From JANSWY01 sp965267245 (lineage in GTDB: Bacteria; Bacteroidota; Bacteroidia; Cytophagales; Cyclobacteriaceae), in assembly GCA_965267245.1 (NCBI GenBank), contig OZ253939.1, positions 3,348,001-3,412,000 of the forward strand: DNA of 64,000 nucleotides. The letters are read 5' to 3'. Position numbers and translations under genes: made by a program. Positions 54,289 to 63,471 of this stretch are shown here, one piece after another. Below the pieces are notes generated by a model, which had not been told where the DNA came from, did no database searches, and worked only from the letters and a program-made list of their open reading frames with translations. Position 1 is the stretch's first letter. Every line of letters begins with the position of its first letter.

Positions 54289-55281
54289 TTAAAAATCTTC
54301 GTCTAATGAGAACTTAGGTGACTCACTCTCATTATTATTTTTCATCACACCAGCTTTCTGGTATTCTGCCACACGTTTCTCAAAGAAATTAGTCTTTCCT
54401 TGTAAAGAAATCATGTCCATAAAATCAAACGGGTTTGTTGCTCCAAATATTTTTGAGCATCCAAGCTCACCCAATAACCTGTCGGCAACAAACTCTATAT
54501 ACTGACACATTAAATCGGAATTCATACCGATGAGTTTCACTGGTAATGCGTCTGTAACAAATTCTTTTTCAATAGAAACAGCATCCCTGATGATTTCCTG
54601 AATGGTTTCCTCTGGCAGTTTATTATTCACGTGATTGTTATACAGCAAGCATGCAAAATCACAGTGTAGTCCCTCATCTCTGGAGATCAACTCGTTAGAG
54701 AATGTAAGACCTGGCATTAATCCTCTTTTCTTCAACCAGAATATAGAGCAGAAACTACCTGAGAAGAAGATACCTTCTACAGCAGCAAATGCCACTAATC
54801 TTTCCTGGAATGAACCTTCATCTATCCACCTTAATGCCCAATCAGCTTTCTGCTTCACACATTCCATTGTTTCAATAGCATTGAACAAGAAGTCTTTCTG
54901 CTTGGCGTCCTTTACGTAAGTATCTATCAGAAGTGAATAAGTTTCACTGTGGATGTTTTCTATAGCTATCTGGAATCCATAGAAGAATTTAGCTTCTGTG
55001 TACTGAACCTCAGCCACAAAATTTTCAGCCAGGTTCTCATTCACTATTCCATCACTGGCTGCAAAAAATGCTAATACGTGTGAGATAAAATGTCTTTCCC
55101 CATCTGTAAGTTCTTTCCAATCTTTTAAGTCCTGTCCCAGATCAATTTCTTCAGCAGTCCAAAAACTTGCTTCTGCTTTCTTATAAAATTGCCAGATATC
55201 ATCATGTTCAATTGGAAACAATACGAATCTCCCATCATTTTCCTTTAGAATCGGCTCCTCCAGAGTGGTCATGTCGCTCAT
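54289..55281 (-). CDS. nrdB: Ribonucleoside-diphosphate reductase, beta subunit
   Basis: 330 residues, closely resembling eukaryotic R2: AASDGIVNENL (ligand D77), ENIHSETYSLLID (E108, H111 and radical Tyr Y115), VAFAAVEGIFF (E169) and RDEGLHCDFA (E203, H206). All six iron ligands and the radical tyrosine are present, so this is a tyrosyl-radical class Ia enzyme. The C-terminal tail (SPKFSLDEDF) is the R1-binding end. No NrdR boxes were recognised upstream. Confidence 0.96.
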   Translation of the reverse strand: MSDMTTLEEPILKENDGRFVLFPIEHDDIWQFYKKAEASFWTAEEIDLGQDLKDWKELTDGERHFISHVLAFFAASDGIVNENLAENFVAEVQYTEAKFFYGFQIAIENIHSETYSLLIDTYVKDAKQKDFLFNAIETMECVKQKADWALRWIDEGSFQERLVAFAAVEGIFFSGSFCSIFWLKKRGLMPGLTFSNELISRDEGLHCDFACLLYNNHVNNKLPEETIQEIIRDAVSIEKEFVTDALPVKLIGMNSDLMCQYIEFVADRLLGELGCSKIFGATNPFDFMDMISLQGKTNFFEKRVAEYQKAGVMKNNNESESPKFSLDEDF

Positions 55282-55714
55282 AACTTACTAGTGTCTTTTA
55301 GTTCTCCCTTTTAATTCAATTATATTAGTCATTTTCGCAAAGAGTCAAAACTTCCCTGTCGCTGTAGCTTTTCAAGTCGCAGCACTCGTAATCAGTGTAA
55401 GTTCATTTGTGTTTGGAATAGCTGAATCTTGTTCGTGTAAAAGTTAAGATTCAACTGTACTTCCGGTGGTGTTTATTTCCCCTTGCTGTGTTTACAAATG
55501 TGAAGAAATCATGAATAAAAAACAAAGCGGGAAACAAGGTTAAAAAGGGTCGCTTGCTTGCAGTATAATTGACTGTTTAACAGCTATTTACGAAGCTTAA
55601 TTTAATTTGTAATTATGCCTAAATGGGCTAGAAATGAGGATTGAAAAAATATAGAAAAGTTTTCCACCGGTTTCAAGCGATATCCACAAGCAGATGTGCT
55701 TAAATCTGAAGTTA
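55282..55714. other. Intergenic region upstream of nrdB, 433 bases
   Basis: Carries the nrdBA promoter on the minus strand, though no exact TAnnTTTG box was found. ATATCCACA (55680-55688) and TTTTCCACC (55660-55668) resemble DnaA boxes (TTATCCACA) with one and two mismatches. No ORF of note, terminator or RNA gene was seen; it is long for this genome. Confidence 0.4.
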
Positions 55715-56221
55715 TCAAGACCTTCCAAGCAATCGGTTTTTCAGCTCTCCCGGGACAAAATCAGGCAATGGTTCGTCATTTTCATTGAACCAATCGCTTG
55801 GGCCATAATAACTTGTGTTAGAAACAGGGTCAACAAATTTCTGGTACAATCCAGATCGGGTCCTGTTTGAAAGTGCCGCTGATATCGAACTCCTCACTTT
55901 TTGCTTATCCTGATCAGATTCTCTGTCCACAATGAAGTCTACAATCTCCGCTGAAGTCATTAAACTACCCTTAAAATCCTCATAATAGGAGATTTTCCGC
56001 GCCCAGGACCATTCTACCTGGTAAGCATTGGCGTTCCAGTTGATCATTGGATAATTGTTCCCATCTTTGAAAATCGGCATGCTTGTCAACGCACTAATGT
56101 GGTTGTCAATTTCCTGAATCTCTTTCTTGAATTCTTCAATCTTGGCTTCCAACAATTGCTTTTTCTCAGTTAAAGCCTTGAGATACAGGTCAGCATATTT
56201 TTCAGGTACATTAATTTTCAT
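55715..56221 (-). CDS. Hypothetical protein with coiled-coil and HTH-like region
   Basis: 168 residues. Residues about 12-45 form a coiled coil (KALTEKKQLLEAKIEEFKKE). The middle holds WSWARKISYYEDFKGSLMTSAEIVDFIVDRESDQDKQKVRSSISAALSNR, which looks like a winged-helix HTH (HARE/ASXL-like arrangement). No family assigned. No signal or membrane segment. Confidence 0.6.
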   Translation of the reverse strand: MKINVPEKYADLYLKALTEKKQLLEAKIEEFKKEIQEIDNHISALTSMPIFKDGNNYPMINWNANAYQVEWSWARKISYYEDFKGSLMTSAEIVDFIVDRESDQDKQKVRSSISAALSNRTRSGLYQKFVDPVSNTSYYGPSDWFNENDEPLPDFVPGELKNRLLGRS

Positions 56222-56271
56222 CCAATCAAACTTATCAACAACTAAGGTTAAGGAATATGATTATATTTGTC

Positions 56272-56309
56272 AAGCAAAGCAAGCACAACAAGCAAGCAAA
56301 GTAAGCAAA
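56272..56309. repeat. CAAGC/AAGCAAAG low-complexity tract
   Basis: About 38 bases of imperfect CAAGCAAAG-type repeats lie between the coiled-coil gene and the rplU promoter. It may be replication slippage; no function can be given. Confidence 0.6.
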
Positions 56310-56401
56310 CCTTATAATAATAGTAACAAAAGCGTATAAATAGCGTTAAAGTTTCATTTCATAACATTCCCATAATAACTGCGATAATTCATTCCTCATT
56401 A

Positions 56402-56432
56402 TTTGATATTATCGATGATTGATTTATCTTTG
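56402..56432 (+). promoter_or_regulatory. Promoter of rplU-rpmA
   Basis: TTTG (56402-56405), 19 bases, then TATCTTTG (56425-56432): an exact Bacteroidota -33/-7 promoter with ideal spacing. Transcription would start near 56439 and give a leader of about 22 bases to the ATG at 56460. The best promoter in the window. Confidence 0.85.
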
Positions 56433-56459
56433 CAGTCCTTTTCAAAATAATGGTATAAG

Positions 56460-56771
56460 ATGTACGCAATAGTAGACATAGCAGGAAGCCAGTTTAAAGT
56501 CGAGAAAGACAAGTTCGTTTATGCTCCTAAGTTAGAAGGAGAAGAAGGAGCTTCAGTTACTTTCGATAACGTGCTTTTGCTAGATAATGATGGAAAAGTA
56601 GAGGTAGGGACCCCTAGCGTGAAAGGCGCAAAAGTTTCCGGTAAAATTTTGAGTCACGGACAAGGTGACAAAGTTCTTGTGTTCAAGAAGAAGAGAAGAA
56701 AGGGTTACAAGAAGAAAAACGGACACAGACAGCAATTTACTAAAGTTTTAATCGAAGGAATTTCAAAATAA
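56460..56771 (+). CDS. rplU: 50S ribosomal protein L21
   Basis: 103 residues, the family length. MYAIVDIAGSQFKVEKDKFVY and GQGDKVLVFKKKRRKGYKKKNGHRQ (the L21 signature) are unmistakable. L21 binds 23S rRNA near L20. Six bases separate it from rpmA in the usual bacterial order. Confidence 0.98.
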   Translation: MYAIVDIAGSQFKVEKDKFVYAPKLEGEEGASVTFDNVLLLDNDGKVEVGTPSVKGAKVSGKILSHGQGDKVLVFKKKRRKGYKKKNGHRQQFTKVLIEGISK

Positions 56772-56777
56772 AATACC

Positions 56778-57035
56778 ATGGCACACAAAAAAGGAGTCGG
56801 TAGTTCCAAGAACGGTAGAGAATCAGAAAGTAAACGATTAGGTGTTAAGATCTTTGGAGGTCAGGCAGCTATTGCTGGTAACATCATCGTAAGACAAAGA
56901 GGTACACAACACCACCCTGGTGCTAATGTGGGTATGGGTAAAGACCACACTCTTTTTGCACTTACAAACGGAGTTGTGAAATTCACTAAAGGCAGAAAAG
57001 ACAGATCTTACGTATCTGTAGAGCCAGTTCAGTAG
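56778..57035 (+). CDS. rpmA: 50S ribosomal protein L27
   Basis: 85 residues. MAHKKGVGSSKNGRESESKRLGVK and RQRGTQHHPGANVGMGKDHTLFAL are the conserved L27 blocks; its N-terminus reaches the peptidyl transferase centre. The N-terminus starts directly at MAHKKG, so there is no cleaved extension as in Firmicutes. A terminator follows. Confidence 0.98.
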   Translation: MAHKKGVGSSKNGRESESKRLGVKIFGGQAAIAGNIIVRQRGTQHHPGANVGMGKDHTLFALTNGVVKFTKGRKDRSYVSVEPVQ

Positions 57036-57059
57036 AAAGACCTTTCAGAAAAGCATTAC

Positions 57060-57088
57060 AAACCACGGCATGAATGTCGTGGTTTTTG
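57060..57088 (+). terminator. Terminator after rpmA
   Basis: AAACCACG (57060-57067) pairs with CGTGGTTT (57078-57085), followed by TTGTG. Closes the rplU-rpmA operon. Confidence 0.85.
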
Positions 57089-57182
57089 TGTTTATACCTA
57101 CCTAAGGGCAGTTATTCGTAGACTGAATCATTTTTTTTAGTTATTATTGACTGCAATATATTACCTAACAATATCACCAACA

Positions 57183-60100
57183 ATGAGAAAACTTTTAACC
57201 AGCACCGTCCTCTTTGTCTGTTTTGGATATTTCGCTTTTGCCCAGCAAACAATCTCTGGCAAAGTTCAGGGAGAGGGTCAGGCCCTTGGTCTGGAAGGTG
57301 TTAATATAAAACTTGGCAGCTCCATCCTGGCCACAACTGATTTTGAGGGTGAATTTACAATCACCACTCCCGAACAAAATAGCACAATTACGTTTTCATT
57401 TAAGGGTTATCAGGACCTGGAAGTAGTATATACTGGTCAAACCTCTTTGAATGTCACCATGCAAAAAGAGACTGCTGATCAAACTGAATCCAATAAAGTC
57501 TCACTTGGCTATGGGAGCGTGTCAAAAGAGGAACTTACAAGCAGTGTGGCGGCAATAGAATCAGAGGGATTAGGTTCTCAACCGGTAGTTACCCTGGAAC
57601 AAGCTAATCAGGGAAGGGCTACTGGAGTTTTCGTGCAGAACACAGGCGGTGAATTGGGTGCTAACGCAAATGTGAGGATACGTGGTGGTTCATCTCTTAC
57701 TGCCAGCAATAGTCCATTGTATGTAGTAGATGGTGTCCCACTTGCTTCCGGAAGCCAATCCAATATTAACCCAAACAACATTGCTTCTATCGAAGTATTG
57801 AAAGATGCATCAGCAGCCTCTATTTATGGAAGCAGGGCTGCCAATGGAGTGATTTTGATCACAACCAAAAAAGGAACTGCAGGAAAAACTCGTTTCGATG
57901 TTGATTATCAGTTTGGTATAAGCGAAACACCAAAAACTCTTGACGTCTTCAGCGGAAGAGAACATAAAATTCTTGTCCTGGAGTTCATATTGAGACAATT
58001 TGGATTTGATTCCGATATCACCAGGGAAAATCTTGAAAACTGGGTGGATTCTGGTTCCAATTCAATTCAACTATCTTCAGGAACACTAAACCTCCCTGCA
58101 TTTTATGATTCATTAAGATATGACACTGATTGGCAGGATGAGATCTTTCGGACCGGTTATTCACACCGGGCAAATCTGAGTGCTTCAGGTGGAAGTGAAA
58201 ACCTGGGTTATTTTGCAGGAGTTTCTTATTTATCTCAGGATGGAATTCAAATTGGAAATGATTTTGATCGTTTCAACGCCCAGTTGAATTTAAATTCTAA
58301 ATTTAGCTCCAAATTATCTGCCAATCTGACCACTTCATTCGCAAGAACTACGAATAATAGATTGAATGAAGACAATGACCTTGGGAATCCAATTCAGGCA
58401 ATTGTACTTCCAAACAGTGACAGCTTTGATCCTACAAATGATTACGAGCTTTTTGTAAGTTCGCTTTTTTACAACCCTGTAACAGAAATTGAATTCTCAG
58501 ACAATATCCAAACCTCTAACATCTTCATTGGAAACCTTGGACTTAATTACACATTAAATAATAACCTTAAGTTAAGGGTAGAAAGTGGCCTGGACATGCT
58601 TGATGACCGATACGAAAGGAGACAAGGCCCGGAAACACTTGATGGTGAGCCAACAGGATTCAGCCGACTAACCGAAACCAATGTTTTCAACTACCTGGTC
58701 AATGGTTACCTCGATTATAACAACTCCTTTAGCAATTCCAATATGAGCATCATTTTAGGAACCTCCTATCAGGAATCGACTACCGACATCAATTTCCGCT
58801 CGGCAAGATTGAATTCTATCGATGAACTGGAGGCATTACCAGAAGGGAGTAGCAGTTTATTAAACAATCCCATCCCCGGTGGAGCTTCAACATTCCTATC
58901 TTATTATACCAGGGTCAATTATAGTATTGAAAACAAGTACTTGTTTCAGGTATCCGGAAGAATGGATGGATCTTCTCGTTTTGGACCAAATAATCGATAT
59001 GGATTTTTCCCAGCTGTTTCGGCAGGTTGGAATATAGCCAATGAAAGTTTCATGCAAAATGCCAATGCCGTTAGTTTTTTGAAACTCCGTGCCAGTTATG
59101 GACTTATTGGTAATACACCCGATGCAGACTTTTTATATGCCTCGAACTATTTTATTGTGAATTATGGTGATGAAGATGGTTTACGTGGAGAGAATCTATC
59201 AAACCCTGATTTAAAATGGGAAACTACTTCACAAATTGATGTTGGTATAGATTACGGATTCATTTCCGATCGTATTTCGGGATCATTGAATTATTACATT
59301 AAAGACACCAAAGACTTACTTTTCCCAAGACCCATCACTCAAATCAGTGGATTCAGCAGTGTCATTGACAATGTAGCTACAATGACCAATAAAGGTTGGG
59401 AATTTAGCTTTAGTTCAATAAATGTTAGAAATGGTGATTTTACCTGGAGTACCGATTTTAATATCTCCAGCAATGAAAATGAAATAACTGACCTTGGCGG
59501 GGAGCAATTGATTGCAGGAGTGAGTGCCTTTTTGGAAGGTGAAGCTGCTGGTAGTTTTTATGTGGTGAATTTTTCTGGTGTGAATACCACTACAGGAGAA
59601 GCTGAATATACCTATACAAATGATGCCGGGAATGAAGTGGTAACATCAGACTATGATGAGGCTTTTGAAAATGGCAGGTCAATAATGGGTAATCCCAATC
59701 CTAAATTTTTTGGAGGATTGAGCAATACTTTCAGTTACAAGACCATATCATTAAGTTTCTTATTCCAGTTTGTTCAGGGAGTAGATATTTATAACGCCAC
59801 TGGAGAGTATTTCGCTAACAGTGGTTATCAGGCCTATGGACAGAGGTTAGACCAACAAGACCGATGGTATGCTCCGGGTGACAATGCCCCATACCCTGCC
59901 TTGAATCCGTCTAACGTGAATACATTCCCGTCAAGTAGATGGCTTGAAGATGGAAGCTACATTCGATTGAACAGTTTAACATTGACCTATAACCTGCCGG
60001 AAGTAACCGTTTTCAATATGGGATTACAACGATTCAGTTTCTTTGTGGGAGGCCAAAACCTCTTTACTATCACAGACTATAAAGGTTATGACCCTGATGT

Positions 60101-60215
60101 CAATTCAATTGATCCGGGATCAGGAACAATTGGAGAAAACATCTTTAAGGGAATAGACAACTTTACTGCCCCTCAAGCCAGAACATTCATCACAGGTATA
60201 AAAATTGGATTTTAA
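57183..60215 (+). CDS. SusC/RagA-type TonB-dependent outer-membrane receptor
   Basis: 1010 residues from the ATG at 57183 (MRKLLTSTVLFVCFGYFAFAQQ); a further 12 codons upstream look untranslated. Carboxypeptidase-D-like plug extension (TISGKVQGEGQALGLEGVNI), then plug with RIRGGSSLTASNSPLYVVDGVP and the SusC signature IEVLKDASAASIYGSRAANGV, then a 22-strand barrel ending in TFITGIKIGF. Works with the SusD partner to import large oligomers with TonB energy. Substrate not shown directly; a pullulanase gene 3.3 kb downstream suggests alpha-glucans. Confidence 0.95.
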   Translation: MRKLLTSTVLFVCFGYFAFAQQTISGKVQGEGQALGLEGVNIKLGSSILATTDFEGEFTITTPEQNSTITFSFKGYQDLEVVYTGQTSLNVTMQKETADQTESNKVSLGYGSVSKEELTSSVAAIESEGLGSQPVVTLEQANQGRATGVFVQNTGGELGANANVRIRGGSSLTASNSPLYVVDGVPLASGSQSNINPNNIASIEVLKDASAASIYGSRAANGVILITTKKGTAGKTRFDVDYQFGISETPKTLDVFSGREHKILVLEFILRQFGFDSDITRENLENWVDSGSNSIQLSSGTLNLPAFYDSLRYDTDWQDEIFRTGYSHRANLSASGGSENLGYFAGVSYLSQDGIQIGNDFDRFNAQLNLNSKFSSKLSANLTTSFARTTNNRLNEDNDLGNPIQAIVLPNSDSFDPTNDYELFVSSLFYNPVTEIEFSDNIQTSNIFIGNLGLNYTLNNNLKLRVESGLDMLDDRYERRQGPETLDGEPTGFSRLTETNVFNYLVNGYLDYNNSFSNSNMSIILGTSYQESTTDINFRSARLNSIDELEALPEGSSSLLNNPIPGGASTFLSYYTRVNYSIENKYLFQVSGRMDGSSRFGPNNRYGFFPAVSAGWNIANESFMQNANAVSFLKLRASYGLIGNTPDADFLYASNYFIVNYGDEDGLRGENLSNPDLKWETTSQIDVGIDYGFISDRISGSLNYYIKDTKDLLFPRPITQISGFSSVIDNVATMTNKGWEFSFSSINVRNGDFTWSTDFNISSNENEITDLGGEQLIAGVSAFLEGEAAGSFYVVNFSGVNTTTGEAEYTYTNDAGNEVVTSDYDEAFENGRSIMGNPNPKFFGGLSNTFSYKTISLSFLFQFVQGVDIYNATGEYFANSGYQAYGQRLDQQDRWYAPGDNAPYPALNPSNVNTFPSSRWLEDGSYIRLNSLTLTYNLPEVTVFNMGLQRFSFFVGGQNLFTITDYKGYDPDVNSIDPGSGTIGENIFKGIDNFTAPQARTFITGIKIGF

Positions 60216-60217
60216 TC

Positions 60218-61711
60218 ATGAAAAAGATATTTATAGCAATTGTTTCAGCAGCACTTCTTTATTCATGCGACAGTCTTCTGGAAGTGGAAGCAGAGAATTC
60301 GATCATTGGAAACATTTATGATTCACCAGAGAATATAGAAAGTGCATTGACCGGAGTTTACTACAACCTGGGCGGCATATCCAGTGGACCTGATGGAGGA
60401 GAACTTCTGGGAGGTGATTTTATGATATTCCCTATGTTACTGGGGAGACAAAATGCCACTGAAGTGGTTTGGCGAGCTGAATTAGGCGCCATTGATTATG
60501 AGAATTTTGTGCAAAAGGAAATTGCTGATGTGCCAACCAACTTTAGAGTAGAAGCCAACTGGAGAAGAGCTTATGAAACTATTAACATCATCAACTCCAT
60601 TTTGGCCAATATTGAAAATGCCAATGCTTCTGATCAAGAAAGAATTCGAGGAGAGGTGCTTGCTATCAGAGGTGTCTTATATTTCGAAATGGTGCGTCTT
60701 TGGGGACCACAGTATGAAGCCAGCACCTTATCAACTCCGGCTATACCAATTGTCCTGGACCCTATCAATAGCATTTCAGACCTTGAAAATCCTTCTAAAT
60801 CAACCGTGGAACAAGTATACGATCGTTCAGAACAGGATTTAGGGGATGCATCAACAATTCTTGAAAGCCTTGGCACCAATGGTACCAGAATTTCTTATTA
60901 TGTCTGCCAGGCTTATTTAGCAAGATTGGCACTTCAAAAAAATGATTTTGACAATGCTGAAACTTATGCAGCAGAAGTAATCAATTCAGGGAATTTCAGT
61001 CTTGCCAATAATCCGCTAGCAGCTTTTAACAATGGATCAAATAGCACTGAAGACATTTTCGCAATTCAACAAACCCTGGCCAACAATACCGGAGACAGGG
61101 CCAGTGGAACTGGTATCACCACGTACTATTCATCACTTACAGAAAGTGGTCTTGGAAATTTGGGGATTCTTCCATTCTATTTAACTGGTGAAATTGGGAA
61201 CAGCCCTAAATTTCATGGAGGAGATTTAAGAGGTACAATAGACAATACTGCCACTACCTCAACCACGAGTGACCAGATCACCACTAGTTTCTACACAAAC
61301 ACGATCAATACTGCATTATTATCACCAAGTAAGTACAAAAATGTAGACAATGTTTTGCCTGTAATTAGGTTAGCAGAAATGTACCTCACAAGAGCTGAAG
61401 CATTGTTTGAACAGAATCCATTCATAATTGACCCAACAGCGCTAAACGACCTGAATATTATCAGAACCCGTGCAGGATTGTCAGCTCTCAATAGTGGAGA
61501 TTTCGTAGACAGTGATGCATTTTATGACAGCTTAATTATCGAAAGGAAGAGAGAGCTATTCCTGGAAGGACATATGCTGCATGATTTGAGGAGATGGCGA
61601 GCTTATTTAGGAGATCCTTCAATTGTCATCGGGTTTGCCAAAAACCCATTAGATGATGACTTGATCCTGCCAATTCCACAGGCTGAACAGGATGCCTCTG
61701 GCCTTGATTAG
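60218..61711 (+). CDS. SusD/RagB-family surface lipoprotein
   Basis: 497 residues with a lipoprotein signal (ALLYSCDSLLEV). The mature part has the TPR-like SusD fold: NWRRAYETINIINSILANI, RGEVLAIRGVLYFEMVRLWG (the conserved SusD stretch), and the C-terminal RKRELFLEGHMLHDLRRW. It covers the SusC barrel and binds the glycan or peptide. Two bases after SusC, so co-transcribed. Confidence 0.95.
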   Translation: MKKIFIAIVSAALLYSCDSLLEVEAENSIIGNIYDSPENIESALTGVYYNLGGISSGPDGGELLGGDFMIFPMLLGRQNATEVVWRAELGAIDYENFVQKEIADVPTNFRVEANWRRAYETINIINSILANIENANASDQERIRGEVLAIRGVLYFEMVRLWGPQYEASTLSTPAIPIVLDPINSISDLENPSKSTVEQVYDRSEQDLGDASTILESLGTNGTRISYYVCQAYLARLALQKNDFDNAETYAAEVINSGNFSLANNPLAAFNNGSNSTEDIFAIQQTLANNTGDRASGTGITTYYSSLTESGLGNLGILPFYLTGEIGNSPKFHGGDLRGTIDNTATTSTTSDQITTSFYTNTINTALLSPSKYKNVDNVLPVIRLAEMYLTRAEALFEQNPFIIDPTALNDLNIIRTRAGLSALNSGDFVDSDAFYDSLIIERKRELFLEGHMLHDLRRWRAYLGDPSIVIGFAKNPLDDDLILPIPQAEQDASGLD

Positions 61712-61809
61712 TATTTATTAATTTTAAATTGGTGTGAACTTTATTGCTGGCATCCGTATATATTCCAAGAAATAAATAAATTGCGCGGAAATAATTACGT
61801 CTACTACTT

Positions 61810-62751
61810 ATGTATATTTCAGCAGTAAGCCACTATCTGCCAGAGACAAGAGTACCAAACAGTCATTTTGAAGAGCTCAATGGGCTGACAAATGATTGGA
61901 TCGTAGAAAGAACCGGAATCCTGGAAAGGAGAAAAGCCGGAGAGGAGGAAAACACCCATTCCATGGCTGTGGAAGCCATCAAAAACTTACAAGCCCAAAA
62001 CATTAAACTAGATGACGTTGACCTGATCGTAGGTGCTACTTATACCCCATATGATACCATCGTCACTCTTGCACATAAAGTTCAATTTTTCATTGGTGTA
62101 AATGAAATCCCAGCTGTCACTTTGAGTGCTGCATGTTCATCTTTCCTCAATGCAATGGAACTTGTGGAGGGATATTTTGCAATGAACAAAGCAAAAAAGG
62201 CATTAGTAGTTCTCTCAGAACATAACACTGCTTATAACCATGAAGACAATACTAAGTTTGGACACCTATGGGGTGATGGAGCGGCTGTACTGGTAGTCAA
62301 TAAAGAAAAGACTAGTGCCAGTGATGTCAAAGTGAAACAAATCATTACCGGTGGAGCTGCTAATTCAGGAAATGCTATTGAGGCTGTGACATTACGCCCA
62401 ATTCATGGCAAACTAAGCATGCCCAATGGAAGAGATGTATTCATTAATGCATGTAATTACATGGCTAAAATGACACTGGACATTCTGAAAAGCAACAATC
62501 TTGAAATGAGTGACCTATCATATCTCATCACCCATCAGGCTAACTTTAGAATTGCCAAAAATGTAGCGGAGAACCTTGAGATTCCGCTTGAGAAGACACT
62601 CAACAACATTCAATATCTGGGAAACACCGGTTGCGCCGGATCAGGCATTGTATTATCCGAGCATTTTAAGAAAATAAATGATGGAGACAAAGTGGTGGTA
62701 ACCGTGTTTGGTGGTGGTTACAGCTACGGTGCTATGCTCCTTGAGAAATAA
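61810..62751 (+). CDS. 3-oxoacyl-ACP synthase III-like (FabH family)
   Basis: 313 residues with the full KASIII triad: Cys in VTLSAACSSF (C109), His in LITHQANFRI (about 242) and Asn in YLGNTGCAGSG (about 271). FabH condenses acyl-CoA with malonyl-ACP to start fatty acid chains; the family also holds synthases for other starter units. It is not in a fab cluster, so a specialised starter role is possible. A bidirectional terminator follows. Confidence 0.88.
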   Translation: MYISAVSHYLPETRVPNSHFEELNGLTNDWIVERTGILERRKAGEEENTHSMAVEAIKNLQAQNIKLDDVDLIVGATYTPYDTIVTLAHKVQFFIGVNEIPAVTLSAACSSFLNAMELVEGYFAMNKAKKALVVLSEHNTAYNHEDNTKFGHLWGDGAAVLVVNKEKTSASDVKVKQIITGGAANSGNAIEAVTLRPIHGKLSMPNGRDVFINACNYMAKMTLDILKSNNLEMSDLSYLITHQANFRIAKNVAENLEIPLEKTLNNIQYLGNTGCAGSGIVLSEHFKKINDGDKVVVTVFGGGYSYGAMLLEK

Positions 62752-62752
62752 A

Positions 62753-62775
62753 AAAGTAACGCTAGGCGTTACTTT
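62753..62775. terminator. Bidirectional terminator between fabH-like and HNH genes
   Basis: AAAGTAACGC (62753-62762) and GCGTTACTTT (62766-62775) form a perfect 10-bp stem with a TAG loop. It directly follows the FabH stop and overlaps the last bases of the convergent HNH gene, so it can end both transcripts. Confidence 0.85.
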
Positions 62776-63328
62776 ATACTGATACAAGTTCTTTGTTATC
62801 CTTTGTAGGCTGGTCGGAACCAGTAGATCCCTCTGCCTCAGTTTTCTTTGGACGGCCTTTAAAAACAGTCGTCTCTTTGAAACCATTCTTATATCTTTTC
62901 TTACGTACCTTCCAAACTTTGAAATTGTCTTTGTTCCCCACTTTAAATTGGAAAGACATGTGATCTGATGGACTTACCCAATCAAGGTTGGTGCTATCGT
63001 TATTCCTTGGGTTGTTATCCAGGTGAATGATCATTGTGTATTCAGAAGGAAGCACGTTGATACAAAATGCTTTCGCTACTTCTTTATGAGGATAAACAGT
63101 TTTTCTTTTTCCCTCATTATTGATCAAATCCAGGAAGTAGCACTTGCAGGTTTTGTTCCACCTTTGCTTCATTACCCTACCCTTGATCTTCATATGGGTT
63201 TGGCTCCCTTTGTGCCAGGACTTTCTATCCTTACTTTTTATTTTGCCACGGTTTGAGACTTCATAATTATCAAAGCCTTCGATAGTTTTCCAAACTTCTT
63301 CTTCCCGTTCGACTTTCTGTATCGCCAT
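62774..63328 (-). CDS. NUMOD4-HNH endonuclease (homing-type)
   Basis: 184 residues: NUMOD4 motif at the N-terminus (EEVWKTIEGFDNYEVSNRG), then an HNH nuclease core (MIIHLDNNPRNNDSTNLDWVSPSDHM), then a basic tail with KVRKKRYKNGFKETTVFKGRP and a polar end. These are free-standing homing-like nucleases seen in phages and integrated elements. It sits alone between chromosomal genes with no phage or intron context. Composition is like its neighbours. A remnant of past mobility is a reasonable inference. Confidence 0.85.
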   Translation of the reverse strand: MAIQKVEREEEVWKTIEGFDNYEVSNRGKIKSKDRKSWHKGSQTHMKIKGRVMKQRWNKTCKCYFLDLINNEGKRKTVYPHKEVAKAFCINVLPSEYTMIIHLDNNPRNNDSTNLDWVSPSDHMSFQFKVGNKDNFKVWKVRKKRYKNGFKETTVFKGRPKKTEAEGSTGSDQPTKDNKELVSV

Positions 63329-63384
63329 GTGTTCAGTTTTAATTCCCCGTTAATTCCTAATTGTCACCCTAAAACTAGTACTTT

Positions 63385-63436
63385 TATATGAAGGAAACAG
63401 TCCAATTTCGATGAAGTAACAGTTTTCCTTCATATA
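63385..63436. repeat. 13-bp inverted repeat before the pullulanase gene
   Basis: TATATGAAGGAAA (63385-63397) and TTTCCTTCATATA (63424-63436) are perfect complements 26 bases apart, 36 bases before the pullulanase ATG. Could be a dimeric operator or a leader stem. It lies in the 143 bases between two divergent genes. Confidence 0.7.
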
Positions 63437-63471
63437 TATACCCAAATTATAGATTAAAAAAGTTTTATCAT

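Noticed and set aside
55660..55720. Replication origin
   Set aside because: Only two imperfect DnaA-like boxes, no AT-rich unwinding element, and no dnaA or dnaN nearby.
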